Shown: in pieces, positions 28,129-38,002 of the stretch | Position numbering within the stretch: position 1 is the first letter of the stretch | Layout: the number at the start of each line of letters is the position of its first letter | Position numbers and translations under genes: made by a program | Source of the DNA: Erwinia sp. JUb26 | Lineage (GTDB): Bacteria; Pseudomonadota; Gammaproteobacteria; Enterobacterales; Enterobacteriaceae | DNA: 64,000 nt | Assembly (NCBI RefSeq): GCF_003751505.1 | Contig: NZ_RJVB01000010.1 | Coordinates: 62,001-126,000, forward strand | Direction of reading: 5' to 3' | Notes under the pieces: generated by a model | What the model saw: only the letters and a program-made list of their open reading frames with translations | Databases searched by the model: none | What the model was told of the DNA's origin: nothing

Positions 28129-29079
28129 ATGAAAGTTATCTGTACTTCACCGTCGTTCGCCAAATACGATGCCCAGCCGATCGCCACGCTGCAGCAGCAG
28201 GGTTTTGAGCTAGTCACGCTGCCCGCCGATGCGCCGCTGAGCGATCTGGCCCCGCACCTGGCGGATACGGTTGCCATGATCGTCGCCTTTACCGAGGTCA
28301 ACGCCGAGCTGCTGGCGCTGGCTCCTCAGTTGAAGATCGTCTGCAAGCACGGCGTTGGCGTCGACAACATCGATCTGGCGGCCACGCGCGAGCGCGGGAT
28401 CTTCGTCACCAACGTGCCGGACGCGAACAAGCACGCCGTCGCCGACTTCGCTTTTGCGATGATGCTTAACAGCGCCCGCCAGCTGACCCAGGCCGCTAAC
28501 GGCACGCGGGACGGCAAGTGGCCGCGTATTTTCGCCACCGATATGTACGGCAAAACGCTGGGCATCGTGGGCTTAGGCAATATCGGCAAACAGGTTGCGC
28601 TGCGGGCGCGCGGCTTCAATATGCGCGTGCTGGCCTTCGACTTTTATCCCGACGAGAAGTTTGCCGCCGAGCATGACGTGCAGTTCGTCAGCATGGATAC
28701 GCTGACCGAAGAGAGCGATTTTATCACCCTGCATACGCCGCTGACCGCCGAAACCCATAACCTGTTCGACCGCGCGCGCCTGTCGCGGATGAAGAAATCA
28801 GCATTCCTGGTCAATGTGTCTCGCGGCGGCGTGATTAACGAAGCCGATCTTTATCAGGCGCTGGCCGACGGTGTGATTGCAGGAGCCGCCGCCGACGTGT
28901 TTGAGCACGAACCGCTGGAAGCGCATCCGTTATTTAGCCTGGATAACTTTATTGCCACTTCACATATTGCCGGCTATACCGACGGCGCAATTAATGCGAT
29001 TGGCGAGCGCTGCGTGCAGCAGATTATTCAGTGCATTAAAGAACAGCAGCGGCCGTTAAATATTATGAATTCGCTCTGA
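28129..29079 (+). CDS. D-isomer-specific 2-hydroxyacid dehydrogenase (phosphoglycerate dehydrogenase-like)
   Basis: The 316-aa protein has the GxGxxG NAD motif (LGIVGLGNIGKQ) and all three catalytic positions: Arg in VNVSRGGVIN, Glu in AADVFEHEPL, and His in ATSHIAGYT. It lacks the ACT regulatory domain of SerA, so it is a catabolic-type reductase. It lies in the acid-sugar operon, 53 bp after the lyase, and probably interconverts a 2-keto acid and a D-2-hydroxy acid. Confidence 0.9.
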   Translation: MKVICTSPSFAKYDAQPIATLQQQGFELVTLPADAPLSDLAPHLADTVAMIVAFTEVNAELLALAPQLKIVCKHGVGVDNIDLAATRERGIFVTNVPDANKHAVADFAFAMMLNSARQLTQAANGTRDGKWPRIFATDMYGKTLGIVGLGNIGKQVALRARGFNMRVLAFDFYPDEKFAAEHDVQFVSMDTLTEESDFITLHTPLTAETHNLFDRARLSRMKKSAFLVNVSRGGVINEADLYQALADGVIAGAAADVFEHEPLEAHPLFSLDNFIATSHIAGYTDGAINAIGERCVQQIIQCIKEQQRPLNIMNSL

Positions 29080-29168
29080 CTATTTATTGCGGGCAATGTA
29101 CCCGCATTATCACCCTGCCGTCGTTTATTTCGACGGCAGATTAACAACCTTTGTACCGGGTTATTATT

Positions 29169-30491
29169 ATGAATACTGTTGCACGCAATACCCGCATTCG
29201 CTGGTGGATTGCCGGGCTGATGTGGCTGGCGATTGCCATTAACTATATTGACCGCACCGTACTCTCCGCCGCCGCGCCACATCTTATTGATGAGCTGAGC
29301 CTGAATCCGGAGATGATGGGCTTTATTATGGCCGCCTTCTTCTGGTCCTATTCGCTGCTGCAAATTCCGGCGGGCTGGTTCGCCGACCGCTACGGCCAGA
29401 AAAAAGGGCTGGGCATCGCCGTTGCCTGGTGGTCCATTGCCACCTCGGCGATGGGCCTGGCGACCGGCTTTAAATCCCTGCTGGCGCTGCGCCTGGCGCT
29501 GGGCGTGGGTGAAGCCGCGGCGTATCCCAGCAACGCAGGGATCACCGCACGCTGGTTCCCGGACAAAGAGCGCGCCACCGTCTCCGGTCTGTTTGACAGC
29601 GCCTCGAAGTTCGGTGGTGCGGTGGCGATGCCGCTAATCGTCTGGATGATCTACATCGTCGACTGGCGTCTGACCTTCCTGATTATCGGTGCCGTGGGCC
29701 TGCTGTGGGTGATTGCCTGGTACTTTATCTACGCGGAAAACCCGGAAGACCATAAATCCATCAGCCCGGCGGAAATTAGCCTGATCCGTGACGGCCAGGC
29801 GCAGAAGCACGGCGATAAGAGCGTGCTGCCGATGAAGTGGTACAAGCTGCTGCGCTATCGCAATATCTGGGCGATGTGCCTCGGCTTCTTTACCATCAAC
29901 TACACCTCCTACTTCTTTATCACCTGGCTACCGACCTATCTGGTGAAAGAAAAAGGCATGGACTTCATCAAGATGGGGATGGTCGCTGCGCTGCCGCTGC
30001 TGTGCGGGATGATTATCGAAGTAATTGCCGGCTGGGCCTCTGACCGCATCGTGCACAAGAAAATCCTGTCGCTGACCGCCACACGTAAGCTGTTCCTGAC
30101 CATCGGTCTGCTGATGGCGCTGTGCATCGGCTTTGCCCCGTTCACCGACTCGGTATTTATGACCGTATTCCTGCTGTGCGTGGCGAAATCCGGTACCACC
30201 GTCGCGGCTTCCCAGGTCTGGGCGCTGCCGGGCGATGTCGCTCCGAAAAACAGCGTGTCGATCGTCGCCGGTCTGCAAAACACCGTGTCCAATATGGGCG
30301 GCGCGGTCGGCCCGATTATCACCGGTGCTATCGTCGCCGCGACCGGTTCCTTCACTTACGCGCTGGTGTTTTCCGCCGCGCTGGTGGTGCTGGGGATCAT
30401 TAACTACCTGTTCCTGATGGGCAAAGTAGAGCCTATCGTCGAGGAAGAACATCCCGCTCACCAGCCTGCGCCTGCCGCGAGCCTGAAATAA
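29169..30491 (+). CDS. MFS transporter, anion:cation symporter family (first of two)
   Basis: The 440-aa membrane protein has 12 predicted helices, the ACS-type helix 1 end AINYIDRTVLSAAAPHL, and the loop motif GWFADRYGQKKGLG. Members take up organic acids such as glucarate, phthalate or threonate with protons. The start was set at ATG 29169; the longer frame begins at a TTG without a ribosome site. It is followed by a hairpin and then a paralogue. Confidence 0.9.
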   Translation: MNTVARNTRIRWWIAGLMWLAIAINYIDRTVLSAAAPHLIDELSLNPEMMGFIMAAFFWSYSLLQIPAGWFADRYGQKKGLGIAVAWWSIATSAMGLATGFKSLLALRLALGVGEAAAYPSNAGITARWFPDKERATVSGLFDSASKFGGAVAMPLIVWMIYIVDWRLTFLIIGAVGLLWVIAWYFIYAENPEDHKSISPAEISLIRDGQAQKHGDKSVLPMKWYKLLRYRNIWAMCLGFFTINYTSYFFITWLPTYLVKEKGMDFIKMGMVAALPLLCGMIIEVIAGWASDRIVHKKILSLTATRKLFLTIGLLMALCIGFAPFTDSVFMTVFLLCVAKSGTTVAASQVWALPGDVAPKNSVSIVAGLQNTVSNMGGAVGPIITGAIVAATGSFTYALVFSAALVVLGIINYLFLMGKVEPIVEEEHPAHQPAPAASLK

Positions 30492-30509
30492 GTAAAGCGT
30501 TGTCCCCTT

Positions 30510-30531
30510 CACACCCTGGCTGCAGGGTGTG
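30510..30531 (+). terminator. Intercistronic hairpin between the two MFS genes
   Basis: CACACCCTG pairs perfectly with CAGGGTGTG around 4 nt. There is no T-run, only a pyrimidine-rich tail, so it may set mRNA ratios rather than end transcription. Confidence 0.5.
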
Positions 30532-30582
30532 ATTCCCTTTCTGACCCTAAGAAAATAATAATAACCTGCTCCGGAGGAGATG

Positions 30583-31893
30583 ATGTCGATCAATTCTCAA
30601 GATAGCACCGTAGTCATTAATACAGGCGGGAAAAAATCCGTGGGTAAAACCCGGTTCGTGATATTAACCATACTCTCCGTTGGTATCGCGATTAACTATA
30701 TCGATCGTGCGGCGATGAGCGTTGCTATTCCATTTATGTCACACGATCTGAATTTATCCAGCACGGATAGCGGGTTATTACTTTCCGCTTTCTTCTGGAG
30801 CTACGTCTTATTCCAGCTGCCCGGCGGCTGGCTGGTAGATAAATTCGGCCCGCGTATTACCTTCGCCTTCAGCAGCCTCGGCTGGGGACTGGCAACCGCC
30901 GCCTGCGGCCTGGCTAACAGCGTGGGTGCGCTGGTCGGCTTCCGCTTCGCCCTCGGCGCGGTTGAAGCCCCCTGCTACCCGGCCAGTTCGTCAACCGTCA
31001 CCCGCTGGTTCCCGCGCCAGGAGCGCAGTTTTGCCGCCGCCACCTTTAACAACGGCAGCAAAATCGGCGGCACGCTGGCGATCCCGATTATCGCCTTCCT
31101 GATCGCGCTGGTCGGCTGGCGCTGGACTTTTGTGATCTCCGGGCTGGTGGCGATGGCCTGGGCGGTGGGCTGGTATCTGTGGTATCGCGATCCGCGCGAG
31201 CATAAAGGCGTGTCGGCGGAAGAAGTGGCATTTATTGAAGCCAACCAGGACCCGGACACCGGTGCGCCGATGAGCGTGCGCGAGCTGCTGAAGCAGCGCA
31301 CGGTACAGGCGATGATGGCCGGGTTCTTCTGCATTAACTTCGTTTCGTACTTCTTCTTTACCTGGTTCCCGACCTATCTGGTGGAAACCTTCCACCTGTC
31401 GCTGATGAAGTTCGGCCTGCTGGGTATGCTGCCGGGGATCGCGGCAATTATCGGCGGCTGGTGCGGCGGCCTGCTCTCCGACAGCCTGGTACGTCGCGGC
31501 GTGTCGCTGACTGTTGCACGTAAAATTCCGCTGGTGGGCGGCATGCTGGGCAGCGCGGTGATCGGCCTGGCCGCGTTTTCGCCGACCGTAACGCTGGCGC
31601 TGGCCGCGCTGTGCTTCGCGAACTTCGCCGCGACATTTGCCTCCGCCGCACTGTGGGCGCTGCCGTCGGACGTTGCCGCTAACCGGGCCAACGTCGCCAC
31701 TATCGGCGGCATCCAGAACATGGCCGCAAACCTCGCCGGGATCATTTCGCCAATCCTGATTGGCGTGCTGATGCAGTTTACCCATTCATTTACCATCCCG
31801 CTGGTTCTGGCCGGTATTGTTGGCCTGATCGGCGCGTTGATTTACGGCTTCTGGCTGCCTGCGGTACAACCGATGCAGCATAAAGCCGCCTGA
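30583..31893 (+). CDS. MFS transporter, anion:cation symporter family (second)
   Basis: The 436-aa protein is a paralogue of the preceding carrier: AINYIDRAAMSVAIPFM, GGWLVDKFGPR and the APCYPASSSTVTRWFP region match in register, while the N-terminal tail and central loop differ. Twelve helices are expected. The start at 30583 lies 5 bp after GGAGG; an ATG 3 bp earlier is too close. Two related carriers in one operon suggest two substrates or two forms of one substrate (for example acid and lactone). Confidence 0.9.
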   Translation: MSINSQDSTVVINTGGKKSVGKTRFVILTILSVGIAINYIDRAAMSVAIPFMSHDLNLSSTDSGLLLSAFFWSYVLFQLPGGWLVDKFGPRITFAFSSLGWGLATAACGLANSVGALVGFRFALGAVEAPCYPASSSTVTRWFPRQERSFAAATFNNGSKIGGTLAIPIIAFLIALVGWRWTFVISGLVAMAWAVGWYLWYRDPREHKGVSAEEVAFIEANQDPDTGAPMSVRELLKQRTVQAMMAGFFCINFVSYFFFTWFPTYLVETFHLSLMKFGLLGMLPGIAAIIGGWCGGLLSDSLVRRGVSLTVARKIPLVGGMLGSAVIGLAAFSPTVTLALAALCFANFAATFASAALWALPSDVAANRANVATIGGIQNMAANLAGIISPILIGVLMQFTHSFTIPLVLAGIVGLIGALIYGFWLPAVQPMQHKAA

Positions 31894-31905
31894 AGGAGAT
31901 AAAAA

Positions 31906-32955
31906 ATGACTCACCAGACGCGCTGGCAGCAGCGCCCGGAAAGCTCAACCTGGGGTGACTTCGGCCCTGATGACCAGCTTGGCCGCCTGAATCTTCTCAC
32001 CGCTGCTAAGGTGCGTGAAGGCGTTGCCGAGGTGCAGAGCGGCGAGACCTTCTGCCTGAGCCTGCCGCTGGATCTGCCGGGCGGCACCGCGATGAACCCG
32101 CGACGCCCACCGCCACAGCTGAACGCCACCCGCCGTGGCGAGCATCCGAACATGACCTATCCGCTGTCGAGGGATGATGCCCGCCTGAGCGATGTAATCT
32201 GCGATGACAGCGTGACGCTGGCGCTGCAGTATTCCACCCAGTGGGACAGCCTGGCCCATATGGGGCAGTGGTTTGATGTGCAGGGTAACGGCAGGCCGGA
32301 GATGGTGTTTTACAACGGCTATCGTGCCGGGGTCGATATCATTGGCGAAACGGATTTTCGCGGCGGCTGCGGTTGCGGCCAGGGCAGCCACCTGGGCGCC
32401 CGCGCGCTGGGCATTGAAAATATGGCCCACCACGGTATTCAGGGCCGCGCGGTGATGATTGATATCAAAAAGCATTTTGGTATTGAGCGCTTTGCCTTTG
32501 GCTACCGACACCTGCAGCAGATTATTGCCGAGGACAAGATCGTTATCCGCCCCGGTGATATGGTCTGCTTCCGTACCGGCATGGACGAGGCGATTTTCGA
32601 GATGGCGGGCAACCCCGATGCGGAGTACCTCAGCAGCCACTTTGCCGGGCTGGACGGCAGCGACGCCGAACTGCGGCAGTGGGTGATTGACAGCGGCGTG
32701 GTGGCGCTGATTGCCGATAACCCGGCGGTGGAGATCCTGCCCGCGCGGCCGCTGAATGAGGATTTCTACCCTTCGCATCCGCTGCACGATCTCTGCCTGT
32801 TCCGGCTGGGCGTGTATCTGGGTGAGCTGTGGCACCTGAGCGAGCTGGCCGACTGGCTGGCCGCCCATCAGCGCCACGCCTTCCTGCTGACCGCACCGCC
32901 GCTGCGGCTGCCAGGTGCGGTAGGTTCACCGGCAACGCCGATCGCCACCGTGTAG
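31906..32955 (+). CDS. Cyclase-family hydrolase (PF04199 type)
   Basis: The 349-aa protein belongs to the long form of the cyclase/kynurenine-formamidase-like family. Seen are TWGDFGPDDQLGRLNLLTAAKV at the N-terminus, the metal-site region STQWDSLAHMGQWFD (a variant of the HxGTHxD motif), and IVIRPGDMVCFRTGMDE. Members hydrolyse amides or lactones with a divalent metal. It is 12 bp after the second MFS gene and ends the operon at a strong terminator; a lactonase feeding the acid-sugar pathway is an attractive guess, not shown. Confidence 0.85.
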   Translation: MTHQTRWQQRPESSTWGDFGPDDQLGRLNLLTAAKVREGVAEVQSGETFCLSLPLDLPGGTAMNPRRPPPQLNATRRGEHPNMTYPLSRDDARLSDVICDDSVTLALQYSTQWDSLAHMGQWFDVQGNGRPEMVFYNGYRAGVDIIGETDFRGGCGCGQGSHLGARALGIENMAHHGIQGRAVMIDIKKHFGIERFAFGYRHLQQIIAEDKIVIRPGDMVCFRTGMDEAIFEMAGNPDAEYLSSHFAGLDGSDAELRQWVIDSGVVALIADNPAVEILPARPLNEDFYPSHPLHDLCLFRLGVYLGELWHLSELADWLAAHQRHAFLLTAPPLRLPGAVGSPATPIATV

Positions 32956-32984
32956 TGGAAAATACGTCAGTGTTTTAGAACGAC

Positions 32985-33016
32985 AGCAGGCCCGGGATAC
33001 GGGCCTGCTTTTTTTC
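32985..33016. terminator. Terminator of the acid-sugar operon
   Basis: AGCAGGCCC pairs with GGGCCTGCT and is followed by seven further T. It lies between the cyclase gene and convergent yacL and has A-rich DNA on the other side only weakly. Confidence 0.85.
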
Positions 33017-33028
33017 TGTTAGCGCAGA

Positions 33029-33394
33029 TCAGCGCCCCTGAAGAAACGCGCGGTAGGCGGCAATCACCGCCAGAAAATCCTCTACGCCGCAAAACGACAG
33101 GCTCTCTTCGTCGTAGTAGTTCATTCCCTCTTCCATTTCATCGCCTTCAAAGCCGAGCTGGTTAGAACGAACGATCACCTCTTCCTCATCCAGCCACAGA
33201 GTGTATTCCCGGCCCACGCGCTGCCACTGGCGCTCGCTGCCCTTGACGCTGGCAACGGCAGCTTCCACTTCATCCAGCAGCGCCAGATTTTTTTCATCCA
33301 CCTCATCGTTGAACCAGTGGCCAACGGCTTCGTGGCCCATCGACATGCGAACCTTCACCACCCCGGTGATATCGCGTAAAAATTCATATTCCAT
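33029..33394 (-). CDS. yacL: UPF0231 family protein YacL
   Basis: A 121-aa acidic cytosolic protein, clearly E. coli Yac[21 protein letters not shown] at the start, [28 protein letters not shown] near the end. The start at 33394 restores the family N-terminus; a frame back to 33469 adds 25 unrelated residues. In E. coli yacL sits next to acnB; here a LysE/LysR pair has come between them. Function is not established. Confidence 0.94.
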   Translation of the reverse strand: MEYEFLRDITGVVKVRMSMGHEAVGHWFNDEVDEKNLALLDEVEAAVASVKGSERQWQRVGREYTLWLDEEEVIVRSNQLGFEGDEMEEGMNYYDEESLSFCGVEDFLAVIAAYRAFLQGR

Positions 33395-33556
33395 CGTGTT
33401 CCCCTCCCGGCAGACTGACCGCGCATGCTCACGGCTATTTTGCGCCTCTGCCTGGATAATACTGAGCATCAGCGCGCATTATCGCAGCCCGGCGGGGGAA
33501 AAACAGCAATATCGACGACGGTGACGCCCACAGCGGCGCAGGAGGCACTGCCACAG

Positions 33557-34174
33557 TTAACGATTTCCTCCCGTGACTGCCAGCAGCAGGCCAAAAACAA
33601 CCAGCAGGCCGCCAAACACGCGGTCAATCCAGTGGCGCACGGCCAGCAACCGCTCCCGAACCGTTCCCGCCGAGAAGCCCAGCGCCACCAGGCTGAACCA
33701 CGCCATATGCGCCACCGAGATAAACACACCATAGCCGATCTGCACCGCCAGCGGCGTTTCAGGGCCTACCACCTGCATAAACAGGCTGACGATAAAGATC
33801 GTGGTCTTCGGATTGAGGACGTTGGTCAGAAAGCCGGTGCGCAGCGCCGCCGCGTCGGACAGCGGTATCACCCTGCGGTCAACCGGCGTGCCGCCCGCGC
33901 GGGAACGCAGCATTTTAATACCGAGATACACCAGCCAGACGGCACCCACCAGCCTGATGGTGTTAAACAGCCACAGCGACTGCTGGATAAGCAGCCCGAC
34001 GCCGACCAGCGTGTAGGTTACGTGTACCAGCACGCCCAGGCCAATGCCCAGCGCGGTCAGCACGCCCGCCCGGCGCGACAGCATCAGGCTGTTGCGCGTG
34101 ACCATGGCAAAATCCGGCCCGGGGCTGATGACGGCCAGCAGGGTAATGGTGATTACAGCTATCAGTTCGGTCAT
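33557..34174 (-). CDS. LysE/RhtB-family amino acid exporter
   Basis: The 205-aa protein has about five to six hydrophobic segments and the family signature VISPGPDFAMVTRNSLMLSR near the N-terminus, plus FLTNVLNPKTTIFIVSLF in the middle. Such proteins export amino acids or their homoserine-type derivatives. It is divergent from a LysR gene 66 bp away, the usual arrangement for a regulated exporter. Substrate is unknown. Confidence 0.9.
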   Translation of the reverse strand: MTELIAVITITLLAVISPGPDFAMVTRNSLMLSRRAGVLTALGIGLGVLVHVTYTLVGVGLLIQQSLWLFNTIRLVGAVWLVYLGIKMLRSRAGGTPVDRRVIPLSDAAALRTGFLTNVLNPKTTIFIVSLFMQVVGPETPLAVQIGYGVFISVAHMAWFSLVALGFSAGTVRERLLAVRHWIDRVFGGLLVVFGLLLAVTGGNR

Positions 34175-34201
34175 GGGTTATCCTGTCAGAAACGAGTTAA
34201 T

Positions 34202-34220
34202 TGCCGCGATAATAGCGGCA
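34202..34220. promoter_or_regulatory. Inverted repeat in the lysE-lysR gap
   Basis: TGCCGC-N7-GCGGCA is centred in the short divergent gap. Position and symmetry suit a LysR-type binding site controlling both genes, though the classic T-N11-A core is not obvious. Confidence 0.45.
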
Positions 34221-34240
34221 GGCTATCAGGATGAATAACG

Positions 34241-35164
34241 ATGATTTCTGACACTAACGGTGAGCCTGGCTCACCATTAAACGATGAGCGGCTGCCTTCG
34301 CTGCTGGCGCTGCGCTGCTTCGAGGCCGCCGCCAGACAGGAGAACTTCAGCCGCGCCGCCGCTGAGCTGCACCTGACGCACGGTGCGGTCAGCCGTGCGG
34401 TGCGCCTGCTGGAGGACGAGTTGGGCGTGACGCTGTTCGAGCGCCGCAGCCGACGCGTATTCCTCACCGATGCGGGCCGCACGCTGGCCAGAGCCGTCGG
34501 TGAGGGAATGGATTTGATGCGCAAGGCGGTCAGCGAGTTGCGTGCCCGCGCCAGCCAGCAGCGGCAGTGGGTGCTGTCCTGCGAGCCAACGCTGCTGATG
34601 CGCTGGCTGATCCCCCGCTGGTCAGATTTTCAGGCTCGCCATCCGGACATCGACTTTCATCTCGTTGCCGGCGGTGGCCCGTTCTCCTTTGCTAACGGCA
34701 TCGATCTGGCGATTCGCCGCAGCGATTTTCCGCTGCCGGGAAGCTACCACGCCGAACCGCTGTTTGCTGAAAAGGTCGGCCCGGTTTGCCGTAGGGATAA
34801 GGCCGCTAGTTGGTTTAGCGAAGAGCAGCACGCTGCCACACTCAGAAAGGATGCACCGCGTCTGCATACGCGTACCCGGCCCGGCGCATGGCAGGAATGG
34901 GCGGCCGCTGCGGATCATCCCTCTGTTGATAACGCGGGGCAAACGTTCGATCACTTCTATTTCAGTCTGCAGGCCGCCGTGGCGGGTCTGGGGGTGGCCA
35001 TCGGCCCGTGGCACCTGGTGCGAGACGATGTGGAGAGCGGCGTATTGAGCGCGCCGTCGGGGTTTATCGAGGATGGTTCCCACTATTGCCTGCTGTCACC
35101 CATACCCCTCGTACCCGGCAGCCCGCAGGCCGAACTGCTGACATGGTTGAGGTTGCAGGCATGA
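34241..35164 (+). CDS. LysR-family regulator (GcvA-like)
   Basis: The 307-aa protein has the LysR HTH (ALRCFEAAARQENFSRAAAELHLTHGAVSRAVRLLEDELG) followed by a periplasmic-binding-type effector domain (WLIPRWSDFQARHPDIDFHL, AVAGLGVAIGPWHLV). The pattern LLALRCFEAAAR and the LIPRL/W segment are of the GcvA subgroup. It is divergent from the LysE exporter gene and probably regulates it. Confidence 0.9.
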   Translation: MISDTNGEPGSPLNDERLPSLLALRCFEAAARQENFSRAAAELHLTHGAVSRAVRLLEDELGVTLFERRSRRVFLTDAGRTLARAVGEGMDLMRKAVSELRARASQQRQWVLSCEPTLLMRWLIPRWSDFQARHPDIDFHLVAGGGPFSFANGIDLAIRRSDFPLPGSYHAEPLFAEKVGPVCRRDKAASWFSEEQHAATLRKDAPRLHTRTRPGAWQEWAAAADHPSVDNAGQTFDHFYFSLQAAVAGLGVAIGPWHLVRDDVESGVLSAPSGFIEDGSHYCLLSPIPLVPGSPQAELLTWLRLQA

Positions 35165-35283
35165 TGAAGAAGGTAATCAATGCACAACAGACTGCCTGGC
35201 GCCACACCCGGAGCTTCGGGCAAAGATGAGCCTGACGGGAATGGCAGACGCTTTCAGAGGGGGAAGTTAATAACGCGCAATAA

Positions 35284-35310
35284 AAAAAGAGCCGACCGGC
35301 GGCTCTTTTT
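35284..35310. terminator. Bidirectional terminator between lysR and acnB
   Basis: AAAAAGAGCCG pairs with CGGCTCTTTTT around 5 nt. The A-run and T-run serve both converging genes. Confidence 0.85.
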
Positions 35311-35404
35311 AACGGGGCAATGCTCAATCATCTCTGCCTGAACATCGCCCAATCTGAGTGATTTTTACCGACTGACATCGGAAAAATCATCCTTCCCGGC
35401 GTTA

Positions 35405-38002
35405 TCAGACCGCAGTCTGGAAAATCACGCCGTCAGCTTTGTCAGTGTACTGGCTCAGCTGGTCGAAGTTCAGATAACGATAGGTATCCACGGCGGTTTT
35501 ATCCACCTGATCCATAAACTTCAGATACTCTTCCGGCGTAGGCAGTTTGCCCAGCAGAGAAGCAACCGCAGCCAGTTCGGCGGAGGCCAGGAACACGTTA
35601 GCACCGTTACCGAGGCGGTTCGGGAAGTTACGCGTTGAGGTCGAAACCACCGTTGCACCATCTTTCACGCGCGCCTGGTTACCCATGCACAGTGAACAGC
35701 CCGGGATCTCGATGCGCGCACCGCTCTTACCGAAGACGCTGTAGTAGCCTTCCTCAGTCAGCTGTGCGGCGTCCATCTTGGTTGGCGGAGCCACCCACAG
35801 ACGGGTTGGCAGCTGCCCTTTATGGGCATCCAGCAGTTTACCGGCGGCACGGAAGTGACCGATGTTGGTCATGCACGAACCGATGAAGACCTCATCGATC
35901 TTCTCACCCTGCACGTCAGACAGCAGGCGGGCATCGTCCGGATCGTTTGGCGCACACAGGATTGGCTCTTTGATATCCGCCAGATCGATGTCGATCACCG
36001 CCGCGTATTCCGCGTCAGCATCGGCTTCGAGCAGCTGCGGATCGTCCAGCCATTTTTGCATGCCCTCAACGCGGCGCTCCAGCGTACGACGATCGCCGTA
36101 GCCTTCAGAGATCATCCACTTCAGCAACACGATGTTGGACTGCAGATACTCGATGATCGGTTCTTTATCCAGTTTGATGGTACAACCGGCGGCAGAACGC
36201 TCAGCGGAAGCATCGGTCAGCTCGAATGCCTGCTCAACTTTCAGTTTCGGCAGGCCTTCGATTTCCAGCACGCGGCCGGAGAAGATGTTTTTCTTACCTT
36301 TCTTCTCAACGGTCAGCAGGCCCGCTTTGATCGCGTACAGCGGAATGGCGTGAACCAGATCGCGCAGGGTGATACCCGGCTGCATCTCGCCTTTAAAGCG
36401 CACCAGCACCGACTCAGGCATATCCAGCGGCATCACGCCGGTCGCCGCGGCAAACGCCACCAGGCCAGAACCCGCCGGGAAGGAGATACCGATTGGGAAA
36501 CGGGTGTGGGAGTCACCGCCGGTACCGACAGTATCCGGCAGCAGCATACGGTTCAGCCAGCTGTGGATAACGCCGTCGCCCGGACGCAGCGACACGCCGC
36601 CACGGTTCATGATGAAGTCCGGCAGAGTGTGGTGAGTGGTCACGTCAACCGGCTTAGGATACGCGGCGGTATGACAGAATGACTGCATCACCAGATCGGC
36701 TGAGAAGCCCAGACAGGCCAGATCTTTCAGCTCGTCGCGGGTCATCGGGCCGGTGGTGTCCTGAGAACCCACGGAAGTCATTTTCGGTTCGCAGTAAGCG
36801 CCGGGACGGATACCGTCCACGCCACAGGCGCGGCCAACCATTTTCTGCGCCAGTGAGTATCCACGGGTGCTGGCAGCCACATCTTTCGCCTGAACAAACA
36901 CATCGCTGTGCGGCAGGTTAAGAGATTCACGGGCTTTCGAGGTCAGGCCACGGCCGATAATCAGCGGGATACGACCACCGGCACGCACTTCATCCAGCAG
37001 CACGTCGGTTTTCAGCTCGAAGTTTGCCAGCAGCTCGTCGGTTTCGTGATTACGCACTTCGCCTTTGTAAGGGAAGATATCGATCACGTCGCCCATATTC
37101 AGCTTATCAACATCCACTTCGATCGGCAGCGCACCGGCATCTTCCATCGTGTTAAAGAAGATCGGAGCGATTTTGCCGCCGAGGCACACGCCGCCGCCCT
37201 TCTTGTTAGGCACGTAAGGAATGTCGTCACCCATAAACCACAGCACCGAGTTGGTGGCGGATTTACGTGATGAACCGGTACCGACCACGTCACCGACGTA
37301 GGTTAGCGGGAAGCCTTTTTTCTGTAATTCTTCGATCTGTTTGATCGGTCCAACGTTGCCGGCATCGTCGGGTACAATGCCATCACGTTCGATTTTCAAC
37401 ATCGCCAGCGCGTGCAGTGGAATATCCGGGCGAGACCATGCATCCGGTGCCGGAGAGAGGTCATCGGTATTGGTTTCGCCGGTCACTTTAAACACGGTTA
37501 CGGTGATTTTGTCTGCCAGTTTAGGGCGCTTCAGGAACCACTCGGCGTCAGCCCACGACTGAATAATTTTTTTCGCGTGTGGGTTGCCCGCTTTGGCTTT
37601 TTCTTCAACATCATAGAAGTTGTCGAACATCAGCAGCGTGTGGGAAAGCGCTTCTGCGGCAATCGGAGCCAGCTTTTCTTCATCCAGGGCTTCGATCAGC
37701 GCATGGATGTTATAGCCGCCCTGCATGGTGCCAAGCAGTTCAATCGCTTTTTCAGGAGTAACCAGAGGGGAGGTAGCTTCGCCTTTCGCGACAGCGGCCA
37801 GGAAACCGGCTTTAACATAGGCCGCTTCATCTACACCCGGCGGGACTCGATTGATCAACAGGTCTGACAGGAATTCTTCTTCACCCGCTGGAGGGGCTTT
37901 TAGCAGTTCAACCAGCGCGGCCATTTGGGAAGCATCTAACGGTTTAGGAACGATCCCCTGGGCAGCACGCTCGGCAACGTGCTTACGGTATTCTTCTAGC
38001 AC
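35405..38002 (-). CDS. acnB: Aconitate hydratase B
   Basis: AcnB interconverts citrate and isocitrate in the TCA cycle and handles 2-methylaconitate. The 865-aa protein matches E. coli AcnB in length and nearly throughout, with the N-terminal HEAT-like domain, swivel domain ([20 protein letters not shown]) and the [4Fe-4S] cysteines ([11 protein letters not shown] and PGCSLCMGN). The start is GTG 38002 ([15 protein letters not shown]), with AGGAG upstream; an upstream in-frame ATG would add 17 unrelated residues. A long repeat-filled spacer lies upstream. Confidence 0.97.
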   Translation of the reverse strand: MLEEYRKHVAERAAQGIVPKPLDASQMAALVELLKAPPAGEEEFLSDLLINRVPPGVDEAAYVKAGFLAAVAKGEATSPLVTPEKAIELLGTMQGGYNIHALIEALDEEKLAPIAAEALSHTLLMFDNFYDVEEKAKAGNPHAKKIIQSWADAEWFLKRPKLADKITVTVFKVTGETNTDDLSPAPDAWSRPDIPLHALAMLKIERDGIVPDDAGNVGPIKQIEELQKKGFPLTYVGDVVGTGSSRKSATNSVLWFMGDDIPYVPNKKGGGVCLGGKIAPIFFNTMEDAGALPIEVDVDKLNMGDVIDIFPYKGEVRNHETDELLANFELKTDVLLDEVRAGGRIPLIIGRGLTSKARESLNLPHSDVFVQAKDVAASTRGYSLAQKMVGRACGVDGIRPGAYCEPKMTSVGSQDTTGPMTRDELKDLACLGFSADLVMQSFCHTAAYPKPVDVTTHHTLPDFIMNRGGVSLRPGDGVIHSWLNRMLLPDTVGTGGDSHTRFPIGISFPAGSGLVAFAAATGVMPLDMPESVLVRFKGEMQPGITLRDLVHAIPLYAIKAGLLTVEKKGKKNIFSGRVLEIEGLPKLKVEQAFELTDASAERSAAGCTIKLDKEPIIEYLQSNIVLLKWMISEGYGDRRTLERRVEGMQKWLDDPQLLEADADAEYAAVIDIDLADIKEPILCAPNDPDDARLLSDVQGEKIDEVFIGSCMTNIGHFRAAGKLLDAHKGQLPTRLWVAPPTKMDAAQLTEEGYYSVFGKSGARIEIPGCSLCMGNQARVKDGATVVSTSTRNFPNRLGNGANVFLASAELAAVASLLGKLPTPEEYLKFMDQVDKTAVDTYRYLNFDQLSQYTDKADGVIFQTAV

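Noticed and set aside
33425-34234. 269-codon plus-strand frame opposite the LysE gene
   Set aside because: Composition is rich in Gln, His and Arg, typical of an antisense shadow; the LysE frame has clear family motifs.
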